Notes under the pieces: generated by a model | Seen by the model: the letters and a program-made list of their open reading frames with translations, nothing else | The model's database searches: none | Told to the model about the DNA's origin: nothing | Made by a program: the position numbers and the translations under genes | Part shown: one piece after another, positions 18,634 to 26,923 of the stretch | Layout of the letters: every line of letters starts with the position of its first letter | Position numbering within the stretch: the stretch's first letter is position 1 | Source: Paludisphaera borealis | GTDB lineage: Bacteria > Planctomycetota > Planctomycetia > Isosphaerales > Isosphaeraceae | Direction: 5' to 3' | Assembly (NCBI RefSeq): GCF_001956985.1 | Contig: NZ_CP019082.1 | Span: forward strand, 248,001 to 312,000 | Length of the DNA stretch: 64,000 nt

Positions 18634-19908
18634 ATGTCCGGTGGATTGGCCGCCATTGATGCGATCTTGACCGGCCGGCTGGGGCTCGACCCCTCGGCGA
18701 TCGGTTCGGGGCTGATTCCGCGCGCGGTGAGAAGCCGGATGAAGGCGGTCGGGCTGCATGATCTGGAGGCGTACGCGGCGCTGGTGCGGGGGTCGGAGGC
18801 CGAGGTCCAGGAGCTGATCGAGGAGGTCGTCGTCCCGGAGAGCTGGTTCTTTCGCGACGTCCTGCCGTTTCGGTTCCTCCTCCAGCACGCCCGGAGCTGC
18901 TGGACCGTGCGGCCGAAGCGGGCTGCGATCCGGGTTTTGAGCATCCCCTGCGCGGGGGGGGAGGAGCCGTACTCGATCGCCGTCGCGCTGGACGAGGCCG
19001 GGCTGCCGCCGGACCGTTGCCGGATCGACGCGGTCGACGTCAGCGCCCACCGTCTCGCGTTGGCCCGCCAGGGGGTTTTCTCGCGGAACGCGCTGCGGGG
19101 GATGAGCCCCGACGTCGTCGCCCGATGGTTTCGAGAGCATCCCCAGGGGCTCCAGATCGTTGATGCGATCCGCCGCCGCGTCCACTTCCAGCAAGGTAAC
19201 ATCCTCGATTCCAGGCTGCTCGCCGATGAAACGCCTTACGACGTGATCTTCTGCCGGAACCTGCTGATCTACCTGAACGCCGGCTCCCGCGCGGAGGCGG
19301 CGGCGACCCTCGATCGGCTGCTCGCCGCCGACGGCGTCCTGATCGTCGGCCACGCCGATCCGCTCGGCCCGTCGACCGTCGCGCCGAAGTTCGTCCTCGC
19401 CGCCGAGCCGGGCGCTTTCGCGTATCGTCGTCGAACGGAAACCGCGATCCCCTCGCCCATTCCGATCGCGCCGGCGAAGCCTTTCGTGTTCACCCCTTTC
19501 GGCCATCAAGATGTGCATCTGGTCGAGGAACCGGAGAGCGCGCCGGCGGCGGCTCCCGTTCATCACCCGGACGAGGCCGATGCGCGGCCGATGCTCGAAG
19601 AGGCCGCCGAGCACGCCAACCAGGGGCGGCACGGCCAGGCCCTGGCCTGTTGCGAGGCCGAGATCCGCCGCAAGGGGCCGTCGGCGGCGGCCCTCGCCTT
19701 GATGGGGGTCATCCATCAGGCGGCGGGTCGGCGGGCGCAGGCGGAAAGTTGTTTCCACAAGGCGATTTATCTCGATCCCCACCACGACGAGGCGCTTCTG
19801 GCGCTGGCGCTGATCGCCGAGCGTCGCGGCGATCGGTCGGCCGCCTCGGGCTTCCGCCGCCGCGCGGACCGCGCGTTGAAGAACAAGGGAGCCTCGTCTC
19901 ATGAGTGA
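18634..19908 (+). CDS. wspC: CheR-type receptor methyltransferase with TPR domain, WspC-like
   Basis: A 424-residue protein. Residues about 10-265 form CheR: a helical N-terminal domain, VVPESWFFRDVLPFRFL, the SAM-binding CAGGEEPYSIAVAL and YDVIFCRNLLIYL. After a Pro/Ala linker, residues about 315-420 contain TPR repeats (AALALMGVIHQAAGRRAQAE, KAIYLDPHHDEALLALALIA). CheR fused to C-terminal TPRs is the architecture of WspC. It methylates glutamates on the receptor for adaptation, opposed by the CheB homologue downstream. A GTG lies three bases before the chosen ATG. Its 3' end overlaps the next gene by 8 bp, indicating translational coupling. Confidence 0.94.
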   Translation: MSGGLAAIDAILTGRLGLDPSAIGSGLIPRAVRSRMKAVGLHDLEAYAALVRGSEAEVQELIEEVVVPESWFFRDVLPFRFLLQHARSCWTVRPKRAAIRVLSIPCAGGEEPYSIAVALDEAGLPPDRCRIDAVDVSAHRLALARQGVFSRNALRGMSPDVVARWFREHPQGLQIVDAIRRRVHFQQGNILDSRLLADETPYDVIFCRNLLIYLNAGSRAEAAATLDRLLAADGVLIVGHADPLGPSTVAPKFVLAAEPGAFAYRRRTETAIPSPIPIAPAKPFVFTPFGHQDVHLVEEPESAPAAAPVHHPDEADARPMLEEAAEHANQGRHGQALACCEAEIRRKGPSAAALALMGVIHQAAGRRAQAESCFHKAIYLDPHHDEALLALALIAERRGDRSAASGFRRRADRALKNKGASSHE

Positions 19909-20695
19909 GCCCCCCGTCCTCGTCCAGGCCGCGAACGGCGACGCGCCCGCGCCCGGGACGCCGGGTTACGACTGCTGGAACCGGATCGGCATCGGCGGCG
20001 ACCGGAGCTGTCCCGAGCTGAAGCTCCACGTCCACTGCCGGAACTGTCCCGTGTTCGCCTCGGCGGCGAAAGCCTTCTTCGATCGTTCGGCCCCCTCGGG
20101 CTACCTCGAAGAGTGGACCACCTGGCTCGCCCGGATCGACGAGCGGGCCAATCAGGCCGAAGCCGAGGCCGGCGCGCCCGGGGTTCACAAGGGGGCGGGC
20201 GTTTTGATCTTTCGGCTCGACCAGGAATGGCTTGCATTTCGGACCCAGACCGTGGTCGAGGTCACGCTGCCTCGGCCCGTCCACCGCATTCCTCACCGCA
20301 CCAACGCCATTCTCAACGGCCTGGTCAACTTGCGGGGGCAGCTTCAGCTCTGCTTCTCGCTGCACAGCCTGCTCGGCGTGCACGACTCGATCGCGAAACC
20401 TCACGCCCCTTCCGCCGATGGCTCCGGTGAGCTGGTCGACGGCCCTCGCCACGCGACGACTCCCGAGCGGCTGATCGTCCTCCGCGACCGCGAGCGCTCC
20501 GAGGTGTGGGCGTTCTCGACCGACGAGGTCCACGGCGTCGAGCACGTCGCGCGGGGCGACATGCAAAGCGTCCCCTCGACGCTCGCCAACCCGGCGGTCA
20601 GCTTCAGCCAGGCGATCCTTCCCTGGAACGGCCGCAGCGTCGGCTTCCTCGACGAGCAGCGCGTGTTCGCCGCGTTGCGGAGCATCGGTCAATGA
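19901..20695 (+). CDS. wspD: CheW-like adaptor with Cys-rich N-terminus, WspD-like
   Basis: A 264-residue protein. Residues 20-60 hold a cysteine-containing motif (DCWNRIGIGGDRSCPEL, HCRNCPVFASAAKAFFDR), a feature I associate with WspD proteins. Residues about 100-260 are a CheW domain (VLIFRLDQEWLAFRTQTVVE, NGLVNLRGQLQLCFSL). It is the second adaptor of the operon, as in Wsp. It overlaps wspC by 8 bp and the CheA gene by 4 bp (ATGA), so all three are translationally coupled. The role of the cysteines (metal or redox) is unknown. Confidence 0.92.
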   Translation: MSEPPVLVQAANGDAPAPGTPGYDCWNRIGIGGDRSCPELKLHVHCRNCPVFASAAKAFFDRSAPSGYLEEWTTWLARIDERANQAEAEAGAPGVHKGAGVLIFRLDQEWLAFRTQTVVEVTLPRPVHRIPHRTNAILNGLVNLRGQLQLCFSLHSLLGVHDSIAKPHAPSADGSGELVDGPRHATTPERLIVLRDRERSEVWAFSTDEVHGVEHVARGDMQSVPSTLANPAVSFSQAILPWNGRSVGFLDEQRVFAALRSIGQ

Positions 20696-23457
20696 GTGAA
20701 GACCTGAGCGGATTTTCGATGATGGACCTGTTCCGCATGGAAGCAGACGAGCGCCTGGCGGTGCTTTCGCAAGGTCTCGTCGGTCTCGAAGGGGAAGCCT
20801 CGTCGCAGGCGATCGAGCCCCTGATGCGCGCGGCGCACTCGCTGAAGGGCGCGGCTCGGGTGGTGGGGCTGGACGGTGCGGTGCGGGTGGCGCACGCGAT
20901 GGAAGACTGCCTGGTCGCGGCGCAGAAAGGGAAGATCGTGCTGTCCTCGACGGCGATCGACGTCCTGCTGCGCGGCGTCGACTTCTTGACGGCGATCGCG
21001 CAGCTCAGCGAAGCTGACATGGAGAGCTGGCAGGCGTCGCACGCCGGCGAGATGGACGCGCTCACCGCCGCCCTGGCCGAAGCCGAGGCCGGCAAGCTCA
21101 CCGAGACGGCGCCCCCGCCGCCCCTTGCTCCGCCGCGCGCTCCGGAGCCGCGGGCGATGACCGGCGACCTGAGCGGATTTTCGATGATGGACCTGTTCCG
21201 CATGGAAGCGGACGAGCGCCTGGCGGTGCTTTCGCAAGGTCTCGTCGGTCTCGAAGGGGAAGCCTCGTCGCAGGCGATCGAGCCCCTGATGCGCGCGGCG
21301 CACTCGCTGAAGGGAGCGGCTCGGGTGGTGGGACTGGACGCGGCGGTCCACGTGGCGCACGCGATGGAAGACTGCCTGGTCGCGGCGCAGAAAGGGAAAG
21401 TGGCGTTGGGTTCGGCGGCGATCGACGTCCTGCTGCGCGGCGTCGACTTCTTGACGGCGATCGCGCAGCTCAGCGAAGCCGACATGGAGAGCTGGCAGGC
21501 GTCGCACGCCGGCGAGATGGACGCGCTCACCGCCGCCCTGGCCGAAGCCGAGGCCGGCAAGCTGACCGAGGCTGCGCCGCCTGTTCCGGTTCAGGCTCCA
21601 TCCCCTGCCCCTGCCCCTGTTCCGATCGACGACGAGTCGGCGCCGGTCGCGGCGGTGAAGATCGCGAAGCCGCCGGTCGCGGCGAGCGGCGAGGCCGCCG
21701 ATCGGGTGGTCCGGGTGACGGCCGAGAGCCTTTCGCGGTTGATGGGGCTGGCCGGCGAATCGCTGGTGCAGACGCGCCGGTTCCGCCCGTTCCTGGATTC
21801 GTTGCTGTTGCTCAAGGGAAGGCAGACGGGGCTCCTGGAGACGCTCCAGCAACTGGAGGACCGGCTCACCGACTCTTCCGACGGCCTCCGCGCGGTTGAG
21901 CGGGAGATGCTGGCCAAGGCCAGGGACCAGGCGGCGCGTTGCCAGCAAGGGTTGAGCGAGACCCTGGAGACGATCGAGGAGTTCGCGCGAGGCGGTGAGG
22001 ACCTGTCGAGCCGCCTGCATCACGAGGTTCTGGCCAGCCGGATGCGGCCGCTCGCCGACGGGGTCCGCGGCTTTCCACGGCTGGTACGCGACGTTGCGAA
22101 GGAGCTTGGCAAGCAGGCGAAATTCGAGGTCGTCGGCGAGACCACGGGCGTCGACCGCGACATCCTCGACGGCCTCGAAGCGCCGCTCAACCACCTGATC
22201 CGCAACGCGCTGGACCACGGCCTGGAGACGCCCGCCGACCGCCGCGCCCGGGGCAAGAACCCGACCGGTTTGATCCAGCTCGAAGCCCGACACCGCGCGG
22301 GGATGCTCCAGATCGTCCTCAAGGACGACGGCCGAGGCATCGACGTCGAGCAGCTCCGCAAGAAGGTCGTCGAGAAGGGGCTGACGACCGAGGCGATGGC
22401 CTCTCGGCTTAATGAAGCCGAAATGCTCGACTTCCTCTTTCTGCCCGGCTTCTCGACCAAGGAGAAGGTCTCCGAACTTTCCGGGCGCGGGGTCGGCCTG
22501 GACGTGGTTCAGAGCATGGTGCAGGCGGTCCGGGGATCGGTCCGGGTCGCCAGCCGGCTGGGCTGGGGGACGAAGTTCGTCCTCCAGCTTCCGCTCACCG
22601 TCTCGGTCATCCGCGCGCTCTTGGTCGAGATCTCCGGTGAACCGTTCGCTTTCCCATTAAACCGGATCGACCGGATCGTGATGGTCGAGCCGGACCAGGT
22701 GCGGGAGATCGAGGGCAAGCCCCACATGATGCTCGACGACCAGCCGCTGGGCCTGGTCGAGGCGACCCAGATTTTCGAGCTGACGCCGTTGGTTCGCGAG
22801 AGCGGGCGGCGGCCGGTGGTCGTCGCCAGCGACCGCAGCCACCGGTTCGGCGTTGTGGTCGACCGGTTCCTCGGCGAGCGCGACCTGCGCGTCGCGCCGC
22901 TCGACCCGCGACTGGGGAGGGTCCCCAACCTCAACAGTTCGTCGGTCCTGGAGAACGGCTGGCCGGTCCTGATCATCGACGTCGAGGACCTGATCCGGTC
23001 GATCGACAACCTGCTGGGGGGCCGTCGGGTCCGCAAGCTGACCGCCGACGTCGCCGCGGGGGGCGCGTCGGTCCGCCCTCCCAAACGGGTGCTCGTCGTC
23101 GACGATTCGATCACCGTCCGCGAGCTGGAGCGGCAACTGCTCGAAAACCAGGGCTACGTGGTCGACGTCGCCGTGGACGGCGTCGACGGCTGGAACACGG
23201 TGCGGAGCGGCCGTTACGACCTGGTGGTCAGCGACATCGACATGCCCCGCATGGATGGCATCGAGCTGGTCTCCCACATCAAGAAAGACCCTCTGCTGCG
23301 GTCGATCCCGGTGGTCGTCGTCTCCTACAAGGACCGCGAGGAAGACCGCATTCGCGGCCTCGACGCCGGCGCTAACTTCTACCTGACCAAGAGCAGCTTC
23401 CACGACCAGACGTTCCTCGCCACCGTCGTCGACCTGATCGGCGAGGCGCGGGAGTGA
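20692..23457 (+). CDS. wspE: Hybrid CheA histidine kinase-receiver with two Hpt domains, WspE-like
   Basis: A 921-residue hybrid. Residues about 1-140 and 156-295 are two nearly identical Hpt domains, each with the phospho-acceptor His in RAAHSLKGAARVVGLD (H49, H204). Then come the dimerisation helices (about 340-440), a HATPase (NHLIRNALDHGLETP, KDDGRGID, SGRGVGLDVVQSMVQ), a CheW-like regulatory domain (VIRALLVEISGEPFAFPLNR), and a C-terminal receiver (RVLVVDDSITVRELERQL, Asp in DLVVSDIDMPRMDG). The CheA-plus-receiver layout equals WspE; the second Hpt is extra. It should phosphorylate its own receiver, the CheB homologue and the phosphatase regulator two genes downstream. It overlaps wspD by four bases. 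Confidence 0.94.
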   Translation: MSEDLSGFSMMDLFRMEADERLAVLSQGLVGLEGEASSQAIEPLMRAAHSLKGAARVVGLDGAVRVAHAMEDCLVAAQKGKIVLSSTAIDVLLRGVDFLTAIAQLSEADMESWQASHAGEMDALTAALAEAEAGKLTETAPPPPLAPPRAPEPRAMTGDLSGFSMMDLFRMEADERLAVLSQGLVGLEGEASSQAIEPLMRAAHSLKGAARVVGLDAAVHVAHAMEDCLVAAQKGKVALGSAAIDVLLRGVDFLTAIAQLSEADMESWQASHAGEMDALTAALAEAEAGKLTEAAPPVPVQAPSPAPAPVPIDDESAPVAAVKIAKPPVAASGEAADRVVRVTAESLSRLMGLAGESLVQTRRFRPFLDSLLLLKGRQTGLLETLQQLEDRLTDSSDGLRAVEREMLAKARDQAARCQQGLSETLETIEEFARGGEDLSSRLHHEVLASRMRPLADGVRGFPRLVRDVAKELGKQAKFEVVGETTGVDRDILDGLEAPLNHLIRNALDHGLETPADRRARGKNPTGLIQLEARHRAGMLQIVLKDDGRGIDVEQLRKKVVEKGLTTEAMASRLNEAEMLDFLFLPGFSTKEKVSELSGRGVGLDVVQSMVQAVRGSVRVASRLGWGTKFVLQLPLTVSVIRALLVEISGEPFAFPLNRIDRIVMVEPDQVREIEGKPHMMLDDQPLGLVEATQIFELTPLVRESGRRPVVVASDRSHRFGVVVDRFLGERDLRVAPLDPRLGRVPNLNSSSVLENGWPVLIIDVEDLIRSIDNLLGGRRVRKLTADVAAGGASVRPPKRVLVVDDSITVRELERQLLENQGYVVDVAVDGVDGWNTVRSGRYDLVVSDIDMPRMDGIELVSHIKKDPLLRSIPVVVVSYKDREEDRIRGLDAGANFYLTKSSFHDQTFLATVVDLIGEARE
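20701..21572 (+). repeat. Direct repeat: duplicated Hpt-coding segment
   Basis: Two copies of about 407 bp (20701-21107 and 21166-21572), offset by 465 bp (155 codons), encode the two Hpt domains of the CheA homologue. Long blocks are identical at nucleotide level, including synonymous positions (for example the stretches around GACCTGAGCGGATTTTCGAT and CTCGTCGGTCTCGAAGGGGA). Differences cluster around the GKIVLSSTAID / GKVALGSAAID segment. This indicates a recent in-frame tandem duplication or ongoing gene conversion. Confidence 0.93.
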
Positions 23458-23573
23458 CGGCTCTCGTCGGGGGACGCCCGATTCCAGCTTTGGTTCCCAG
23501 CCGGTCGGGTTGGCGTTAGAATACCGTTCGCTCGCCACGATGGCACACGTCTCCCGATTCCCGAGGTCACAGG

Positions 23574-24602
23574 ATGAGAGTCGGAATCGTCAACGATTCG
23601 GCGATGGCTCGCGAGGCGCTCCGGCGCGTCGTGGCGTCGGCGCCCGGACTGGACGTGGTCTGGATGGCCGTCGACGGGGCCGATGGGGTCGCCAAGGTCC
23701 GCGCCGATTTGCCCGACCTGGTCCTCATGGATCTGTTCATGCCCCGGATGGACGGCGTCGAGTCGACCCGGCGGATCATGACCGAGACCCCCTGCCCGAT
23801 CCTGATCGTGACCGCCACGGTCAGCGGCCACATCGACAAGGTCTACAGGGCGATGGGGCACGGGGCGCTCGACGCGGTCGACACGCCGGTGATCGGGACG
23901 ACCGGCGACATGGCCGGCGGCGGGCCGCTGCTGCGGAAGATCGAGGTCATCGGCAAGCTGATCGGCAAGTATCAGGCGCCGCCGGCCGCGACGACCGCCT
24001 GGCAGGCCCGGACTTCGGCCTCGACCCGCGAGCCCTTGCTGTTGCTCGGCGCCTCGACCGGGGGGCCGTTCGCGGTGGCCGAAATCCTGACCGGTCTGCC
24101 GCCGTCGTGGAGCGTCTGCACGATCATCGTCCAGCACGTCGACGCCGACTTCGCGCCGGGCCTGGGGAGCTGGCTCACCGAGAACACGGGCAAACGCGTC
24201 GAGCTGATCGCCGCCGGCACGCGGCCGTCGCCGGGCCGGTTCCTGCTGGCGGCGACCGGCGACCACGTGCTGATGACCGACGAGCACAGGCTCGTCTATT
24301 CCGAGGAGCCGAGGGAGGTTTCGTACCGGCCGTCGGTCGACGTCTTCTTCCAGAGCGTCGCGCGGTGCTGGCCCGGCGAGGGGGCGGCGGTCCTTCTGAC
24401 CGGCATGGGCCGCGACGGGGCCGAGGGGTTGCTGGCGTTGCGGCGGCGAGGCTGGCGGACGATCGCCCAGGACGAGGCGTCGTCGGTGGTCTGGGGGATG
24501 CCCCGCGCGGCCGTCGAAATCGGCGCGGCCGAGCTGGTCGCGCCGCTCGACCGGATCGCCTCGGCGATCGTCCAGAGCATTCCCGGATCTCAGCCCCGCT
24601 AA
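23574..24602 (+). CDS. wspF: CheB-type receptor methylesterase, WspF-like
   Basis: A 342-residue protein with the CheB layout. The receiver is residues 1-125 (MRVGIVNDSAMAREALRR, Asp53 in LVLMDLFMPRMDG). The methylesterase follows from about 155, with the catalytic Ser in LLGASTGGPFAVAEIL, His in IIVQHVDADFAPGL and Asp in LTGMGRDGAEGLLAL. It removes methyl groups from the receptor when phosphorylated by the CheA homologue, giving adaptation. It lies 116 bp after the kinase gene. In Pseudomonas, loss of WspF locks the Wsp pathway on; the same is expected here by analogy. Confidence 0.95.
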   Translation: MRVGIVNDSAMAREALRRVVASAPGLDVVWMAVDGADGVAKVRADLPDLVLMDLFMPRMDGVESTRRIMTETPCPILIVTATVSGHIDKVYRAMGHGALDAVDTPVIGTTGDMAGGGPLLRKIEVIGKLIGKYQAPPAATTAWQARTSASTREPLLLLGASTGGPFAVAEILTGLPPSWSVCTIIVQHVDADFAPGLGSWLTENTGKRVELIAAGTRPSPGRFLLAATGDHVLMTDEHRLVYSEEPREVSYRPSVDVFFQSVARCWPGEGAAVLLTGMGRDGAEGLLALRRRGWRTIAQDEASSVVWGMPRAAVEIGAAELVAPLDRIASAIVQSIPGSQPR

Positions 24603-24708
24603 GGCGCAGACGCCGGCCCCCCCGCGCTGGAACAATACTGTCTCGTTCAACAATCCTTGAAGGACCGGCAGCCCTGAGCCTCGCCGCGTCTTGGTCTGGA
24701 GCCCCGGC

Positions 24709-25914
24709 ATGAGCACCGATCCGCACCTTACGGAGCACAAGGTCACCGTCCTCTTGATCGACGATCAGCCGATGATCGGCGAGGCCGTGCGGCGGATGCT
24801 GGCCGGCGAGGCGGACGTGGAATTCCACGCCTGTCGCGACGCGACCAAGGCCCTCGACGAGGCGGTCCGCATCAAGCCGACCGTGATCCTTCAAGACCTG
24901 GTCATGCCTGACATCGACGGCCTGACCCTGGTCAAGAACTTCCGGGCCAACGACGAGACCCGGGAGATCCCCATGATCGTCCTCTCCACCAAGGAAGAGC
25001 CGGCCGTCAAGGCCGAGGCCTTCGCGCTGGGGGCCAACGACTACGTGGTGAAGCTCCCCGACCGGCTCGAACTCCTGGCCCGGATCCGGTACCACTCCAA
25101 GGGCTACATCGCCCGGCTCCAGCGCAACGAGGCGTACAAGGCCTTGCAAGAGAGCCAGGAGCGGCTCGCCGCCGAGGTCAAGCAGGCCGCGCGGTACGTC
25201 CAGTCGCTGCTGCCCGAAAAGCTCAAGAAGGGGGAGATCCGGACCGACTGGCGGTTCGTCCCCTCGGCCGAACTGGGCGGCGACTCGTTCGGCTACCACT
25301 GGCTCGACGACGACCACTTCGCTTTCTACCTGCTCGACGTCAGCGGCCATGGCGTCGGCGCGGCCTTGCTCTCGGTCTCGGCCATGAACGCCCTGCGTTC
25401 GCAGGCGCTTCCGAACACCGACTTCCGCAAGCCCAGCCAGGTCCTCTTCGCCCTCAACAACGCCTTCCAGATGGACCAGCAGAACGGCCTGTATTTCACG
25501 ATCTGGTACGGCGTGCTCCACAAGCCCAGCCGGCGGATCGACTACTCCGGCGGCGGCCATCCCCCGGGTCTGTTGATCGCCGGCCCCTCGGTCGACCAGG
25601 CGACGCTGCATGTCCTCGAATCCCAGGGGCCGATGATCGGCGCCATGACTGACATGGAATACAAGTCGGCCAGTTGCCAGCTCCAGGAGTTCTCGAAGCT
25701 CTACATCGTGAGCGACGGCTCCTACGAGATCGAGAAGGCTGATGGCACCATGTGGCCGTTCAGCGAGTTCCTCGCGTTCGTGGGCCAGGGCCCGTTCGAC
25801 GACCCCGAGAACCCCAAGATGGACGCCCTCATCGCCCACGACCGCCAGCTCATGGGCCGTGACGACTTCGACGACGACCTCTCGCTCGTCGAATTGACCT
25901 TCCTGCCCCAATGA
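24709..25914 (+). CDS. WspR-like receiver fused to SpoIIE/PP2C phosphatase; pathway output
   Basis: A 401-residue protein. Residues 12-140 are a receiver strongly resembling that of WspR (VTVLLIDDQPMIGEAVRRML, Asp63 in KPTVILQDLVMPDIDGLTLV, STKEEPAVKAEAFALGANDY). A coiled coil (about 140-175) follows. Instead of the GGDEF domain found in WspR, residues about 185-400 are a SpoIIE/PP2C phosphatase: PSAELGGDSFGY, LLDVSGHGVGAALLS, SGGGHPPG, VSDGSYE, DDFDDDLSLVEL. The metal-binding Asp residues are all present. The output is thus predicted to be dephosphorylation of a protein, probably a phosphorylated STAS anti-anti-sigma factor, not cyclic-di-GMP. It is the last gene of the operon, before a hairpin terminator. 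Confidence 0.93.
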   Translation: MSTDPHLTEHKVTVLLIDDQPMIGEAVRRMLAGEADVEFHACRDATKALDEAVRIKPTVILQDLVMPDIDGLTLVKNFRANDETREIPMIVLSTKEEPAVKAEAFALGANDYVVKLPDRLELLARIRYHSKGYIARLQRNEAYKALQESQERLAAEVKQAARYVQSLLPEKLKKGEIRTDWRFVPSAELGGDSFGYHWLDDDHFAFYLLDVSGHGVGAALLSVSAMNALRSQALPNTDFRKPSQVLFALNNAFQMDQQNGLYFTIWYGVLHKPSRRIDYSGGGHPPGLLIAGPSVDQATLHVLESQGPMIGAMTDMEYKSASCQLQEFSKLYIVSDGSYEIEKADGTMWPFSEFLAFVGQGPFDDPENPKMDALIAHDRQLMGRDDFDDDLSLVELTFLPQ

Positions 25915-25954
25915 CCTTGAGCTGGCTTCAGGTCTTGATGTGCAAAAACCAAGG

Positions 25955-25983
25955 GGATGAACGCGCAAGTTACGCGTTCATCC
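25955..25983. terminator. Hairpin terminator after the Wsp-like operon
   Basis: A perfect 11-bp stem (GGATGAACGCG / CGCGTTCATCC) with a 7-nt loop is followed by TTT on the plus strand and preceded by an A-rich stretch (CAAAAACC), so it could serve both directions. It sits between two convergent genes. Confidence 0.75.
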
Positions 25984-26011
25984 TTTGCTGAGAAATCGAG
26001 GCGGGCGGACG

Positions 26012-26518
26012 TCAGTCGACCGGGGTCGGCTGCTGGTTGAAGATCGCGGCGTCCTTGCCGAAGATGTCGGCGTCGGAGTAGTAGTGGCCCGGCGACTTCC
26101 GGATGGCCGCCTCGCCGTTCAGCACTTTGTAGCTCAGGTAGCTGACGACCGTCGAGCGCGTATCCGAATAGGCGATCTTCGCTTCGGACGGGGCGTAATT
26201 GTTGAGCGAGCCGGCGACGTAGTCGACCAGCCCTTCCTGCTTCGCGTGCGGCAGCTTGTAAAGCTGGCTGGCGACCGACTGGCTGACGCGGGCGTAGTCG
26301 GCGTCGGTGCCCTGCGACTTGCCGAAGGTCACGATCGACTTGTGGATGTTGTTCAGGATGCTGTTGTACGCCCGAGTGGTCAGGATGGCCGAGTTCGGGA
26401 CGAAGTTGTGCGTGCCGTCCGGCAGGTTCACCACGATCCCCGCCGCGTGGGCGTTGCTCATGACGACGCGCTCTTCAAGACGACCGTCCATCGAGGGAAC
26501 GAACGAATGTTTCTTCAT
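26012..26518 (-). CDS. Hypothetical small surface/secreted protein with LExR-type N-terminus
   Basis: A 168-residue protein of unknown family. The N-terminus (MKKHSFVPSMDGRLEERVVM followed by SNAHA) resembles the basic-plus-LExRxxLS motif with which many planctomycete exported proteins begin; this is a recalled pattern, and no classical hydrophobic signal peptide is present. The remainder is rich in Tyr, Asn, Ser and Ala (AYNSILNNIHKSIVTFGKS, SQLYKLPHAKQEGLVDY), without TM segments. It ends opposite the Wsp-like operon with a shared hairpin terminator between. It probably is a monocistronic gene; function unknown. Confidence 0.6.
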   Translation of the reverse strand: MKKHSFVPSMDGRLEERVVMSNAHAAGIVVNLPDGTHNFVPNSAILTTRAYNSILNNIHKSIVTFGKSQGTDADYARVSQSVASQLYKLPHAKQEGLVDYVAGSLNNYAPSEAKIAYSDTRSTVVSYLSYKVLNGEAAIRKSPGHYYSDADIFGKDAAIFNQQPTPVD

Positions 26519-26923
26519 GGGTGCAGCTCCACGGAAGGTGAAATTCCAGCATCCATTTGCTTGTGGATGCGATGCGATGCGGCGCTGTTGCGGAACCGGG
26601 TCTCGCTCGCGACGACCCCTGTTTCGATTCCGCAGCGGTTCGGAGGAAATCCACCGGGGCGAATTCCCCCCAGAATGCGAGAGAATAGCATGGGTAAAAT
26701 GAAAAAGGAAGTCTCTATAGGGAAAAAGGAGCCTTTGTAACGTATGGGATGTTTAGTTGGAGGTGGCTGAGGAAGACCTGAGAAAGCGATCATCTCCGAT
26801 CCGTGCGCGATCGGGTGAGGGAAAGCGGGACGGGCCTCGATGCCTCGGAGGGGGCGTCCTTGTATAATGGCGTCCGAGGGTGACGTCTGCGTGATCTCGG
26901 CTGTTTCGGGGAGTGGCCGCTTG
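26519..26923 (+). other. Divergent intergenic region
   Basis: About 400 bp between the small exported protein gene and the first GTPase gene, with an AT-rich core near 26690-26760 (AAAATGAAAAAGGAAGTC and nearby). It presumably carries both promoters. I see no RNA gene or repeat in it. Confidence 0.45.
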
